Both the position numbers and the translations under genes were made by a program. Shown here piece after piece: positions 19,329-28,169 of a stretch of 64,000 nt of DNA (positions are counted from its first letter, which is position 1; each line of letters starts with the position of its first letter). Under the pieces are notes generated by a model. The model did not search any database. It was not told the DNA's origin and saw only the letters and a list, made by a program, of their open reading frames with translations. The DNA comes from Alteromonas genovensis (GTDB lineage: Bacteria > Pseudomonadota > Gammaproteobacteria > Enterobacterales > Alteromonadaceae). The DNA lies in contig NZ_JAAAWO010000005.1 in the NCBI RefSeq assembly GCF_010500895.1, positions 248,001 to 312,000 of the forward strand, in the 5' to 3' direction.

Positions 19329-19724
19329 ATGAAAAACTCCACGATTTACATGGTAGGTGCCCTACTATCTACTGGCTTTTTGTTCTCAAGTGCAGCCTCT
19401 GCTTATACCGAAGAAAGATTGATCTCGATATGTCGACACGCTGCAACTGACGACGGTCATGGATTGCGAAGAGATGTAAAGAAAATGATGGTTGGAACGA
19501 AAATTGTGAGTAAAACCTACAGCGCTATTGCGAATGGGTTAATTTGCAATGGATTAAGCGTGGTCGATTTTGCTGAAAAATACGGTGCAGTTGGCACATT
19601 ATCTGTGTTGAAAAGGCATCACCGTCCCACTCGCCGTGGTGTAGTAGAAATTAGAGATACCATTGCCAGTGTGAATACAGCACCGCCTAAAGAGATACGT
19701 GTCGCGTTTGAATCAGCGAAGTAA
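19329..19724 (+). CDS. Secreted DUF3718 family protein
   Basis: 131 aa with a clear signal peptide (about residues 1-25, ending SSAASA before YTEE). The mature part has two cysteines (ICRHAATDD and LICNGLSVVDFA) and the small-helical pattern of DUF3718 proteins common in Alteromonadales. AAGGA lies in good range of the ATG. Its function is unknown; the divergent winged-helix gene and shared operator motifs suggest linked regulation. Confidence 0.8.
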   Translation: MKNSTIYMVGALLSTGFLFSSAASAYTEERLISICRHAATDDGHGLRRDVKKMMVGTKIVSKTYSAIANGLICNGLSVVDFAEKYGAVGTLSVLKRHHRPTRRGVVEIRDTIASVNTAPPKEIRVAFESAK

Positions 19725-19759
19725 TATCTCCACACGAAGAAAAACGAGTGACATAAAAC

Positions 19760-19825
19760 AAAGCCCGCTGTTTGCTCTATGTAACAATAAAGCAGTTGTT
19801 ACAGGCGATATACACAGCGGGCTTT
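19760..19825 (-). terminator. Nested stem-loop after the GAF-EAL gene
   Basis: A perfect 12-bp outer stem (AAAGCCCGCTGT 19760-19771 with ACAGCGGGCTTT 19814-19825) encloses a second hairpin TGTAACA/TGTTACA (19780-19786, 19797-19803). On the minus strand it is followed by a T-rich stretch. It lies between convergent genes and may serve both. Confidence 0.6.
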
Positions 19826-19840
19826 ATACATATACTCAAT

Positions 19841-21076
19841 TTATAGCGGTAAGCTATATTGATGAAGTACGGCTTCTTCAATAGGCATAGGCTTGCCCGT
19901 TAGGTAACCCTGAATTCGATCCACGCCCAATTTCTCTAAAACCCGAAGCTCTTCAATAACTTCTACCCCTTCGGCAACAATGACGCACGTGGTTGCTGTA
20001 GCAAATGTGCATAGCGCTTTCGCAAGAGCATATTTTTTTGGCTGTAAATGAATGTCGCGGATGAGGCTTAAATCTAGCTTTATTAGGTCTGCTTCTAATT
20101 CGAGTATATGTTGAAAACTCGCATAACCTGCACCAGCGTCGTCTATTGCCAATTGAACGCCTCGTTCACGAAGGGGCGCAAGCTGCTCACGAAATACCTC
20201 ATAGTCCTCTATGGGTGAATGCTCAGTGACTTCGAGAATTAAACGACTGGGATCGACATCGTCTAGTACGCGGTGTATCGCGCCATTTAAAATATACTCG
20301 GGAGCAATGTTTACCGACAGCTGAGCGTGACTACTCATTTTTTTTATATCGCGCAGCGCCTGACGTATCGCTTTAATCTGCAATGCTTCGCCCATACCAA
20401 CAAGCTCAGCCTCGTCAAACCAAATATTAGGCGGTCGGTATGGCTGAGAATTGAATCTAGCTAGCGACTCATATCCACAGATTAAATTGTTTTCTAAGCT
20501 GTATATTGGTTGATAGTGAACCGTGAGTAAATCGAGTTCTAGGGCCGCAAGAGTGGATTCAGCCATTTGATCAATAATGCAGGTATGCTGCATACGCTCT
20601 TCGAAAAGATCCCGATAGATTTCGGCAAAAGCATTTAGAAAGCCCAAATCACGCTTATTTAGGGAGTTATCTTTGTCACTTTTGTAACAACACAATGTTC
20701 CAAAAATTGCACCATCTGATAGGGTGATAGGTACACCCATGTACGCACCTATACCGAGCTCCTCTGTTACATCCAGTTTGCTGGCGCCCTCATGTTTCTT
20801 CGCATCATGAATAATATTATCAAATTCGCCATTAGACATCTTTCCGCAGTAGGTCTCCTCGATAGGATCTGAATCACCCACCTCAATAGCAGACATCTTT
20901 TGTTCGCTTTTGCTTACCGCCCTAAATATTCGTTGCCCCGAGACAAATTCAGAATAAAAAGCCACATCCATTTCAAGGTGTTTGCGAATAACGCTCAACA
21001 TTTTATTGAGACTTTCGTCATTATCAACAGCGAGTTGGGGGGATGAGGTAACGGTGTGTATTGAAGAGCCAGACAT
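19841..21076 (-). CDS. GAF-EAL protein, probable c-di-GMP phosphodiesterase
   Basis: 411 aa. A GAF domain fills about residues 15-160 (GIGAYMGVPITLSDGAIFGTLCC), followed by an EAL domain (about 175-405). The EAL signature reads ESLAR instead of EALxR but keeps the metal-binding Glu. Other catalytic elements are present: SVNIAPEYI, EVTEH, DDAGAGYASF in place of DDFGTGYSS, IKLDLSLI, VAEGVE and QGYLTGKP. No GGDEF domain. It is probably cytosolic and hydrolyses c-di-GMP under GAF control; activity is inferred. Confidence 0.88.
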   Translation of the reverse strand: MSGSSIHTVTSSPQLAVDNDESLNKMLSVIRKHLEMDVAFYSEFVSGQRIFRAVSKSEQKMSAIEVGDSDPIEETYCGKMSNGEFDNIIHDAKKHEGASKLDVTEELGIGAYMGVPITLSDGAIFGTLCCYKSDKDNSLNKRDLGFLNAFAEIYRDLFEERMQHTCIIDQMAESTLAALELDLLTVHYQPIYSLENNLICGYESLARFNSQPYRPPNIWFDEAELVGMGEALQIKAIRQALRDIKKMSSHAQLSVNIAPEYILNGAIHRVLDDVDPSRLILEVTEHSPIEDYEVFREQLAPLRERGVQLAIDDAGAGYASFQHILELEADLIKLDLSLIRDIHLQPKKYALAKALCTFATATTCVIVAEGVEVIEELRVLEKLGVDRIQGYLTGKPMPIEEAVLHQYSLPL

Positions 21077-21434
21077 GGGTTAAAGTAGAAGTCCTTTAAA
21101 ATTTAATCTTTTTTGTTGGTTCATTTAAGCAATCAAAAACTTCATCTTTCCGTTCCCGTAGAAAGGGCCGTTATAACTGTTAAAATACAGACTATAGCTT
21201 AGGTATGAAAGCAATGCTTGGTCGCGCGGTGTAATTATAGCGTCGGATATAAAAAAATGCAGAGAAAAGTAACTTATTTTATAACCCACTATCAGAAATA
21301 GAAAATTGACTTGTGCCCCACCCGTTTTAGTATCGATATTCCTTGGTGTGTACGATTGAATTTGATGTTAATTTTTACAGAACTAGCTACCCCATATTAA
21401 CGTGCATGCCCCAAACAACTTGAAAGGAACTTCA
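21077..21434. promoter_or_regulatory. Divergent region with OYE promoter
   Basis: The best promoter on the plus strand is TTGACT (21306-21311), 16 bp, TAGTAT (21328-21333), about 100 bp before the oxidoreductase ATG. Apart from this I see no gene or strong structure in the 358 bp. Confidence 0.5.
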
Positions 21435-22532
21435 ATGTCTAAGACTACCCTGTTTTCATCGTTTAATAATAAAAGCTTATCGCTGGACAATCGCATTGTA
21501 ATGGCACCAATGACGAGACAGTTCTCACCCGATGGCATACCAACAAGCGATGTTGCTGGATATTATCGTCGACGTGCCGAGGGCGGAACCGGACTCATTA
21601 TTACTGAAGGCACAACCGTAAACGATAAAGTAGCTACCATGGGCGCAACAATCCCACGTTTTCACGGCGAAGATGCCCTTGCAGGCTGGAAACAAGTCGT
21701 AGATGAAGTTCACAATGCTGGCGGCAAAATAATGCCACAAATATGGCATGTAGGTATGGCTCGTGTTGCTAAAAATGCGCCTTTCCCCGAGCTCCCAAGT
21801 GCCGGGCCTTCTGGTTTGTTTAAACCGGGTAAGCAAGGTGCAGAACCGATGACCGTAGCGCATATTGAATCTGTGATTAATGCGTTTGCTGAAGCTGCAG
21901 CTGACGCACAAGAGATAGGTATGGACGGTGTCGAAATTCATGGGGCTCATGGATATTTGGTTGATCAGTTTTTCTGGGAAGGCACTAATCAACGTACCGA
22001 TAGTTGGGGTGGCAGCATGGAAAATCGAGGCCGTTTTGCCGTTGAGATTATCAAAGCTATTCGCGCTGCAACTTCAAAAGACTTCCCTATTGTGCTGCGA
22101 TACTCTCAATGGAAACAGCAGGACTACACCGCGCGACTTGCACATTCACCTCAAGAACTAGAGCAGTTTTTACAGCCACTTAGCGAAGCTGGTGTTGATA
22201 TATTTCATTGTTCTCAGCGCCGGTATTGGGAGAATGAGTTTGACGGCAGTGAATTAAATTTAGCTGGGTGGACTAAGAAAATTACTGGAAAACCAACAAT
22301 CACTGTGGGCTCAGTAGGCTTAAATGACGATTTCTTCGGTGCATTTAAAGGGCAAGATTCAAGCACTCGTTCAGTGGATGATTTATTAGAGCGCCTAGAT
22401 GTAGGGGAATTTGATCTAGTGGCTGTTGGTAGAGCCTTGCTTCAAGACCCAAGTTGGGCGAACAAAATTAAAGAAGGCCGCACAGACGAGTTAAAGCAGT
22501 ATTCAGGAAAATCGCTTGGCTCTCTATCATAA
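21435..22532 (+). CDS. Old Yellow Enzyme family NADH:flavin oxidoreductase
   Basis: 365 aa TIM-barrel FMN enzyme. Family marks are MAPMTRQF near the N-terminus, the substrate-binding pair in EIHGAHGYLVDQFF (His-x-x-His), NQRTDSWGGSMENRGRF, and the FMN phosphate segment DLVAVGRALLQDP. Such enzymes reduce alpha,beta-unsaturated carbonyls or nitro compounds; the substrate cannot be told. An ATG 11 codons upstream is open, but AAGGA six bases before the ATG at 21435 decides the start. A degenerate 12-bp tandem repeat begins at its stop codon. Confidence 0.92.
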   Translation: MSKTTLFSSFNNKSLSLDNRIVMAPMTRQFSPDGIPTSDVAGYYRRRAEGGTGLIITEGTTVNDKVATMGATIPRFHGEDALAGWKQVVDEVHNAGGKIMPQIWHVGMARVAKNAPFPELPSAGPSGLFKPGKQGAEPMTVAHIESVINAFAEAAADAQEIGMDGVEIHGAHGYLVDQFFWEGTNQRTDSWGGSMENRGRFAVEIIKAIRAATSKDFPIVLRYSQWKQQDYTARLAHSPQELEQFLQPLSEAGVDIFHCSQRRYWENEFDGSELNLAGWTKKITGKPTITVGSVGLNDDFFGAFKGQDSSTRSVDDLLERLDVGEFDLVAVGRALLQDPSWANKIKEGRTDELKQYSGKSLGSLS

Positions 22533-22576
22533 CGATAGGCATAACGACAGGCGTAATGACAGACATAAGGACAATC
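22529..22576. repeat. Four degenerate 12-bp tandem repeats at the OYE gene end
   Basis: ATAACGATAGGC, ATAACGACAGGC, GTAATGACAGAC and ATAAGGACAATC run head to tail from the stop codon of the oxidoreductase gene outwards. The first two differ at one base. Confidence 0.75.
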
Positions 22577-22651
22577 GATTTTCCAAATCTAAATCACTTT
22601 CGGTAGCCCAAGTGTAACCAAAAAGAAAACGCCGGGAAGTTCAGGGAAATT

Positions 22652-22969
22652 TTACTGAAACAGCTCAAATGGTATTGGCCAAAATGACTTGACCACTACC
22701 ATGACTTGACTTGCGTACACTTCGCTATAGTCGGCAAAGCTTCCGTTTTCACCTAAGCTGGGAACGTAAACCGGTACATCTCTAACCCACGCCGCTTTAA
22801 ACCCCAGCTTGTCGGCTAGCTGAATACGGCTGTGGTGCTCGGTCATATCAGGTATGCCAAACGGCATACCCTTTGTAGCGTCAAAATGCGCCCAGTCGTT
22901 ATCTAGCGGAAGCTCCACACCGACAGAAAATTCATGCTGTGCAAGCTTATCAAAGGTATTTGTTGTCAT
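22652..22969 (-). pseudogene. Truncated luciferase-like monooxygenase (5' remnant)
   Basis: 105 residues that match the N-terminal third of LLM-class flavin oxidoreductases (VGVELPLDNDW, HHSRIQLADKLGFKAAWVRDVPV, GENGSFADYSEVYAS). Similarity stops at about residue 88; the rest (QVMVVVKSFW onwards) is unrelated and ends at a stop, whereas full proteins have about 300 residues. The barrel cannot form. The remnant keeps a good GGAG ribosome site and lies 9 nt after the MFS gene, so the original pair was probably an operon. No remains of the 3' part are seen in the following 119 bp. Confidence 0.75.
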
Positions 22970-22978
22970 GGTGAACTC

Positions 22979-24169
22979 CTATGAACTCGTTGCATTGCCT
23001 GTAGTATTAAGTGCACGCTTGTCTAAATGGCCGCTATAACGAGTAACAACTAGGGCCGCGACAGAGATAAGTGCCCCAATCCATGCGGTATCTGATAACT
23101 GCATGCCGTCTACAATGCCACCGCCTATAATTGAGCCCAGAGCAATACCAATATTAAATGCCGCAATGTTTAACCCAGAGGCAACATCAACTGCATTGGG
23201 CGTAAACTTCTCTGCTAATTGAACGACATAGACCTGAAGACCTGGGACATTTCCAAAAGCAAAGGCGCCCCATACCAATACGGTGATCACTGCAGCAACT
23301 TTACTGCCCATAGTGAACGTCAGCGCAAACAAAATTACCGCAAGGGCTGAAAAGATAATCGTTAGCGCCTGAATTGGGCCTTTTTTGTCGGCAAGTTTCC
23401 CGCCATAAATATTACCGACCGCAACTGACGCACCATAAACCAACATGATTAAGCTAATAGCTGAAGGAGCAAAACCCGCCTCTTCTTGCAATATTGGTGC
23501 AAGATAAGTAAATGCTGTAAACGTACCGCCATAGCCTAATATCGTCATTAGATACACTAATACCAGTCGAGGCTGAACCAACACCTTCATTTGCTCACCT
23601 AAAGTAGCGGGCTTACTTTGCTTTAAGTTATTCGGTACCAGAAACGCACTGCCAATAAGCGCAAGCGTACCAAGAGCGGAAACTACAAGAAAGGTGGCTC
23701 TCCACCCAAAGTTTTGGCCAATCCAGGTACCCAAAGGCACGCCTGTGACCAACGCTACCGTTAAGCCAGTGAACATAATGGCAATAGCACTGGCTTCTTT
23801 TTCTTTAGCCACGAGACCTGTAGCGATGGTAGAACCAACGGAAAAGAACACACCGTGGGCTAGGCCTGTCAGTATGCGCGCTAAAATTAAGCTCTCATAG
23901 CTAGGCGCTTGCCAAGCAAGAACATTACCTGCGACGAAAAGCGCCATTAAGCTAAGCAGAACATGTTTTCTATTCCACTTACCAGTAAGGGCGGTAAGAA
24001 CAGGTGCGCCAACGGCAACACCTACAGCGTACAAGCTCACCAGTAAGCCTGCACTGGGTAATGTAACGCCAAGATCGGTCGCTATGGTAGGTACAAGCCC
24101 CACTATAACGAACTCGGTTGTGCCAATAGCAAACGCACTCAGCGTCAAGGCAAATAATGCAATGGGCAT
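22979..24169 (-). CDS. MFS transporter, YdhP/AraJ-like (DHA1)
   Basis: 396 aa with about 12 membrane helices. The start ALFALTLSAFAIGTTEFVIVGLVPTIA (shown in part by AIGTTEF) and the motif LTGLAHGVFFSVGS are typical of the DHA1 inner-membrane exporters related to YdhP and AraJ. An upstream in-frame start would add 22 non-hydrophobic residues; GAGGA lies eight bases before the ATG at 24169, so that start is chosen. It is divergent from a LysR gene and followed by the LLM remnant. Substrate unknown; efflux is likely from the family. Confidence 0.9.
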   Translation of the reverse strand: MPIALFALTLSAFAIGTTEFVIVGLVPTIATDLGVTLPSAGLLVSLYAVGVAVGAPVLTALTGKWNRKHVLLSLMALFVAGNVLAWQAPSYESLILARILTGLAHGVFFSVGSTIATGLVAKEKEASAIAIMFTGLTVALVTGVPLGTWIGQNFGWRATFLVVSALGTLALIGSAFLVPNNLKQSKPATLGEQMKVLVQPRLVLVYLMTILGYGGTFTAFTYLAPILQEEAGFAPSAISLIMLVYGASVAVGNIYGGKLADKKGPIQALTIIFSALAVILFALTFTMGSKVAAVITVLVWGAFAFGNVPGLQVYVVQLAEKFTPNAVDVASGLNIAAFNIGIALGSIIGGGIVDGMQLSDTAWIGALISVAALVVTRYSGHLDKRALNTTGNATSS

Positions 24170-24203
24170 TTCAATTATCCTCACAAAGTATTCAACATAA
24201 ACT

Positions 24204-24219
24204 GGGTCGTTGCCGACCC
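24204..24219 (-). other. Small hairpin in the MFS leader
   Basis: GGGTCG (24204-24209) pairs with CGACCC (24214-24219) around TTGC, about 35 bp upstream of the MFS start. It may be an operator half or an mRNA hairpin. Confidence 0.35.
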
Positions 24220-24362
24220 CACCTACTCCCTCCAAGTGAACAATTAAATCGTCTTTTTGGGAGTCATTTATTAAGTGCGTTCAGTTTGACGATAAATTTA
24301 TTTGCAAAAAACCGCACTAATGACAAAATATTTTTGTGAAATTTGAAAATATAAGGTGTGTG

Positions 24363-25259
24363 ATGCCAGTTTCATCAAAAACTGAAGACTTAGAAGCGTT
24401 TTTAACCGTGATAGATACAGGTAGCTTTTCCAGTGCGGCTAACTTGCTCAATCAGCAAGTAGCGAAAGTGAGTCGAGCGGTAACGCGGCTTGAAGGTGCA
24501 TTAGAGGTAACCCTATTAAATCGCACTACCAGGCGTTTAGAGCTAACCGAAGAAGGCGCGCTCTTGTTGCGATACGCAAGAGACGGCTTAAACGTGTTAG
24601 AAAAAGGCGAAGAGGCACTGAGACTTTTAAAGCGTACTCCTTCAGGAAAACTTCGTGTAGATGCGGCAAGCCCATTCGTCTTGCACCAGCTTGCGCCATT
24701 GGTGGGCGAGTTTAGCGAAGCATTTCCAGATATCACTCTGGACATGACTAGTCACGATAGCATTATCGACCTATTGAAACACAAGACAGATATAGCGATA
24801 CGTATTGGTGATTTAACTGATTCGAATTTGCACGCTAGGCGCTTAGGAAAAAGTAAGCTGCATATTGTGGCAAGCCCACAGTATCTTGAGAAATACCCTT
24901 TATCTGACGACGAGGGGGACATTAGCACGCTTAACAACCACAAACTGATTGGTTTTAGCGACGCACCAAGTTTAAATAAGTGGCCACTCAAACAAGATAT
25001 CAATTTGCAGTACAGTCTTCACGCCTCAAGCGGTGAAACCATTCGTCAGCTATGCTTAGCAGGCCAAGGTATTGCATTACTGTCTCACTTTATGGTGCAT
25101 AAAGACCTTAGCGCGGGCACGCTTGTCGATTTATTTAGCGACGACATTATAAGCCCGAACCGACGGGAATCGGTTCAAGCGGTGTACTATAAAAATAGCG
25201 CAGTTTCGTCTCGGATATCCGCTTTCCTAGACTTCATTCAGTCTCGGCTCACGTTATAA
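24363..25259 (+). CDS. LysR-type transcriptional regulator
   Basis: 298 aa, close to E. coli YafC in pattern. The N-terminal helix-turn-helix reads FLTVIDTGSFSSAANLLNQQVAKVSRAVTRLE in segments, followed by the NRTTRRLELTEEG wing and a periplasmic-binding-like effector domain ending SSRISAFLDFI. A GTG nine codons upstream is open; the ATG at 24363 has AAGG in range and gives the family start. Divergent from the MFS gene, which it probably controls. The effector is unknown. Confidence 0.92.
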   Translation: MPVSSKTEDLEAFLTVIDTGSFSSAANLLNQQVAKVSRAVTRLEGALEVTLLNRTTRRLELTEEGALLLRYARDGLNVLEKGEEALRLLKRTPSGKLRVDAASPFVLHQLAPLVGEFSEAFPDITLDMTSHDSIIDLLKHKTDIAIRIGDLTDSNLHARRLGKSKLHIVASPQYLEKYPLSDDEGDISTLNNHKLIGFSDAPSLNKWPLKQDINLQYSLHASSGETIRQLCLAGQGIALLSHFMVHKDLSAGTLVDLFSDDIISPNRRESVQAVYYKNSAVSSRISAFLDFIQSRLTL

Positions 25260-25523
25260 TCACAGATCGATAAATAGAATATTTCTTTCATTCCTCAAGA
25301 CACAACCCTAATTAGAAACGGCTGGTCATTGATTGAACTCAAGGTCTTAAACAGACAACAGCGAGCGCTATGGAGGCGACCTAGGCTCGAATTCGCGGGT
25401 TAAGCTCATCGCTCACTTCAGATGACGTTAAAACCTATTCAACGAGACTGAATGATAATATATGACCTGTTAGCATTAAACGAGGACAATGCAATGCCTA
25501 TTCTTTTTATGATTAGCTAAGCA
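25260..25523. other. Intergenic region without a recognisable gene
   Basis: 264 bp between the LysR gene and the convergent GGDEF-EAL gene. I see no clear terminator stem. A 7-codon ORF with GAGG upstream (25489-25512) is too short to support. Confidence 0.4.
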
Positions 25524-27875
25524 CTAAGACTTTTTTTCTTCGCTTTGATTCATGAGTATAGATTCGAATTGCGACTTACTGACTGGTTTTGAAAAGTAAT
25601 AGCCTTGACCGTATTCACACCCCATATTCTTTAATATGTTGAGCTGCTCACTTGTTTCAATGCCCTCTGCAACTACTTGAATACCTAGTTTTTTCGCCAT
25701 AACAATAATGGCCTCGCAAAGAATTTTGTCGTTGCTAACTTCTGTCATCGAATTAACGAAGCTTCTGTCTATCTTAATATAATCCGTCGGGAATTTCTTT
25801 AGATAGGAAATGGAGGAGAACCCAGTACCAAAGTCATCAAGCGCAATGCTTACCCCGGCCTGACGGAACTGAAATAGCTTTTGTGAGACTTTTTCATCAG
25901 CGTCCATTAGCAAGCTTTCGGTAATTTCAATTAACAAAGCACTTGATGGCGTGTTGGTCTTCAATAGTGCAGTCATCCACTCCATAATATTGGGCTCTGA
26001 ACTAAAATAGTGGCTCGCTGATGTATTAATGCTTAACTGCAAGTCTTTACAATAAGCCTCTCTCCAGCGATTTATATCGTCGCATACCTGAGAAAAAACC
26101 CAGTTGCTTATTTCAATGATCAAACCTGATTCTTCAGCTAGTGGAATAAAATCATCGGGCCTGATTAGTCCCCGTTTAGGATGATTCCACCTAATTAGCG
26201 CTTCACCCTTATGAATGTCGCCGCTGTCTAAAGCCACAATAGGTTGGTATTCAATAAAAAACTCATCGTTTTGGGTGGCATAGCGCAAATCATTGAGCAG
26301 GCCCAACCTTTTAACAGCCGCCTCGCGCATGCTCTCCGTGTAAAACTCATAGCTATTTCTACCACTTGCCTTAACGCGAAACATGGCTTGGTCGGCATTT
26401 TTAAGCAGGCTGCTTACATCTTGCGCATCATCGGGATAGAGCGTTATACCAATACTGGCACTGGTGTGAATCACCTCATTTTCGATGGTCAGTGGTTTAG
26501 ACAGTGACGACAGTAAATCATGTGTGACTCGCTCAACATTTTTAACATCGTGCAAATTATTGATGATGATGACGAACTCATCGCCGCCTAAGCGAGCAAC
26601 ATTATCGTTTTGCCTGACACAACGCTCAATACGGCGGGCACACTGAACGAGTAATTCGTCGCCGACGCCATGCCCCATAGTATCGTTTATGTCTTTGAAA
26701 TGATCTAAATCGAGAAACATCACGGCGACTTTCGTGGATAGTCGGTCGGCAGAACTTAATGCATGTGACAGGTTGTCCTCCATAAGGTGGCGGTTGGCCA
26801 AACCGGTTAAACTATCGTAGTTAGCCTGTCGCCAAATTATTTCATCCGCCCTTTCCCGCTCAATGGCAATACTTGCGACATGGGCAAAGTATTCAATACG
26901 GGTTATGTCTTCATCTGATGGCACGCCCGCTTCTTTGTGATAAATGGCAAAGGTACCCAGTACTTTTCCATCTGCACCGCAGATAGGTTGCGACCAACAC
27001 GCTCCCAAGTTAGCCTGTTTTGCCGCATAACGCCAAGACGCCCAGTAACTATGGGTAGTTAAATCGTCTGTAATAACTCTTTCATTAAGAAAAGCCGCAG
27101 TGCCACACGCGCCCTGTCCAAGACCAATCTCAACGCCATCTATCAAATCGTTGTAAAAACCTGGTAATGAGGGAGCTGCGCCTAATCGCAACTGAGTACC
27201 ATCTAATAACAGTATGCTACAAAGCTGGTTCTTATATTCTTTTTCAACGGCAGCGACGATATCGTCAAGTACAAAAGAGAGCGGCTCCGTGTTAACCACT
27301 TTTTCGAGAATAGCACTGCGAACTCGCAGCAATTTTTGCGATTCAACAAGCTCTTGATGTTTTGTACCGAGTTCCTGTGACATCACACTAAGGTCAGTGC
27401 GCTCTAACTCAAGTTCAACCAAACTGCCCAAATCCTTGAGCGATGTAAGCTGCTGGGCAGAGAAGGCTCTGGGAGTGGTATCAAATACACAGATGGTTCC
27501 CACGGCCTGCCCGTCAACCATAAGTTTTATCCCCGCATAAAAGCGTATGTAAGGGTCTTCTACCACAAGGGGGTTTGAAGAAAAGCGTTTGTCTTTATGG
27601 GTATCTTGTACAATCAACGCATCGGTTTCTAAAATAGCATGGGCACAAAAAGCGATATCTCGTGATGTTTCATCAACATCAAGGTTAACTTTCGATTTAA
27701 ACCATTGTCGTGTTGAGTCTATTAGAGAAACGGTCGCAAATTCACAGGAAAATAATTGCGCGGCCAAACGCGTAATTCTATCGAAACGTTCTTCTGGAGA
27801 GGTATCCAATATGTTTAACTTGCGCAGCGCTTCCATTCGCTTTTGTTCGTTCGGCGGCAATGCTGGGCTGATCAA
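25524..27875 (-). CDS. GAF-GAF-GGDEF-EAL c-di-GMP turnover protein
   Basis: 783 aa. Two GAF domains (about residues 20-165 and 200-345) precede a GGDEF domain (about 355-515) and an EAL domain (about 530-775). The cyclase site is intact (LGGDEF) and has an RxxD inhibitory site (RQND) five residues upstream. The EAL domain keeps GEALIRW, SINTSAS, EITES, DDFGTGFSS, IKIDRSF and VAEGIE, so both activities are possible. The start is TTG at 27875, with AGGAG five bases upstream. No membrane helix: a cytosolic sensor. Ligands of the GAF domains are unknown. Confidence 0.92.
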   Translation of the reverse strand: MISPALPPNEQKRMEALRKLNILDTSPEERFDRITRLAAQLFSCEFATVSLIDSTRQWFKSKVNLDVDETSRDIAFCAHAILETDALIVQDTHKDKRFSSNPLVVEDPYIRFYAGIKLMVDGQAVGTICVFDTTPRAFSAQQLTSLKDLGSLVELELERTDLSVMSQELGTKHQELVESQKLLRVRSAILEKVVNTEPLSFVLDDIVAAVEKEYKNQLCSILLLDGTQLRLGAAPSLPGFYNDLIDGVEIGLGQGACGTAAFLNERVITDDLTTHSYWASWRYAAKQANLGACWSQPICGADGKVLGTFAIYHKEAGVPSDEDITRIEYFAHVASIAIERERADEIIWRQANYDSLTGLANRHLMEDNLSHALSSADRLSTKVAVMFLDLDHFKDINDTMGHGVGDELLVQCARRIERCVRQNDNVARLGGDEFVIIINNLHDVKNVERVTHDLLSSLSKPLTIENEVIHTSASIGITLYPDDAQDVSSLLKNADQAMFRVKASGRNSYEFYTESMREAAVKRLGLLNDLRYATQNDEFFIEYQPIVALDSGDIHKGEALIRWNHPKRGLIRPDDFIPLAEESGLIIEISNWVFSQVCDDINRWREAYCKDLQLSINTSASHYFSSEPNIMEWMTALLKTNTPSSALLIEITESLLMDADEKVSQKLFQFRQAGVSIALDDFGTGFSSISYLKKFPTDYIKIDRSFVNSMTEVSNDKILCEAIIVMAKKLGIQVVAEGIETSEQLNILKNMGCEYGQGYYFSKPVSKSQFESILMNQSEEKKS

Positions 27876-28169
27876 AATCTCTCCTAACGCTACTTAATAG
27901 TGCTATTTTAGATATCTTAAACGATACTGTGATTGATGAACGTCCGTATTGAAAAAGGCGGGCCTGCTTACCCACACAGCTAACTCACATCCTGAGTGAA
28001 AATATAGTTGAACTCGCATATGAACCTAACACAGAGCAACATAAATTGGTGCTAAAATCGCTCATTTGTTCAATTTATTATGATTTATCGCCTGAAATAG
28101 TCAGATTGTGCCCATTATTACTCGCAGCTTACTTCTGCAGCTAAAGAGATGAGACGTGACACGTCGATG

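Noticed and set aside
21525-21992. 155-codon open frame on the minus strand inside the OYE gene
   Set aside because: It is antisense to a clearly conserved enzyme, has no family features and no ribosome site I can support.
25489-25512. 7-codon ORF with GAGG upstream
   Set aside because: Too short to distinguish from chance, and no conserved partner is visible.
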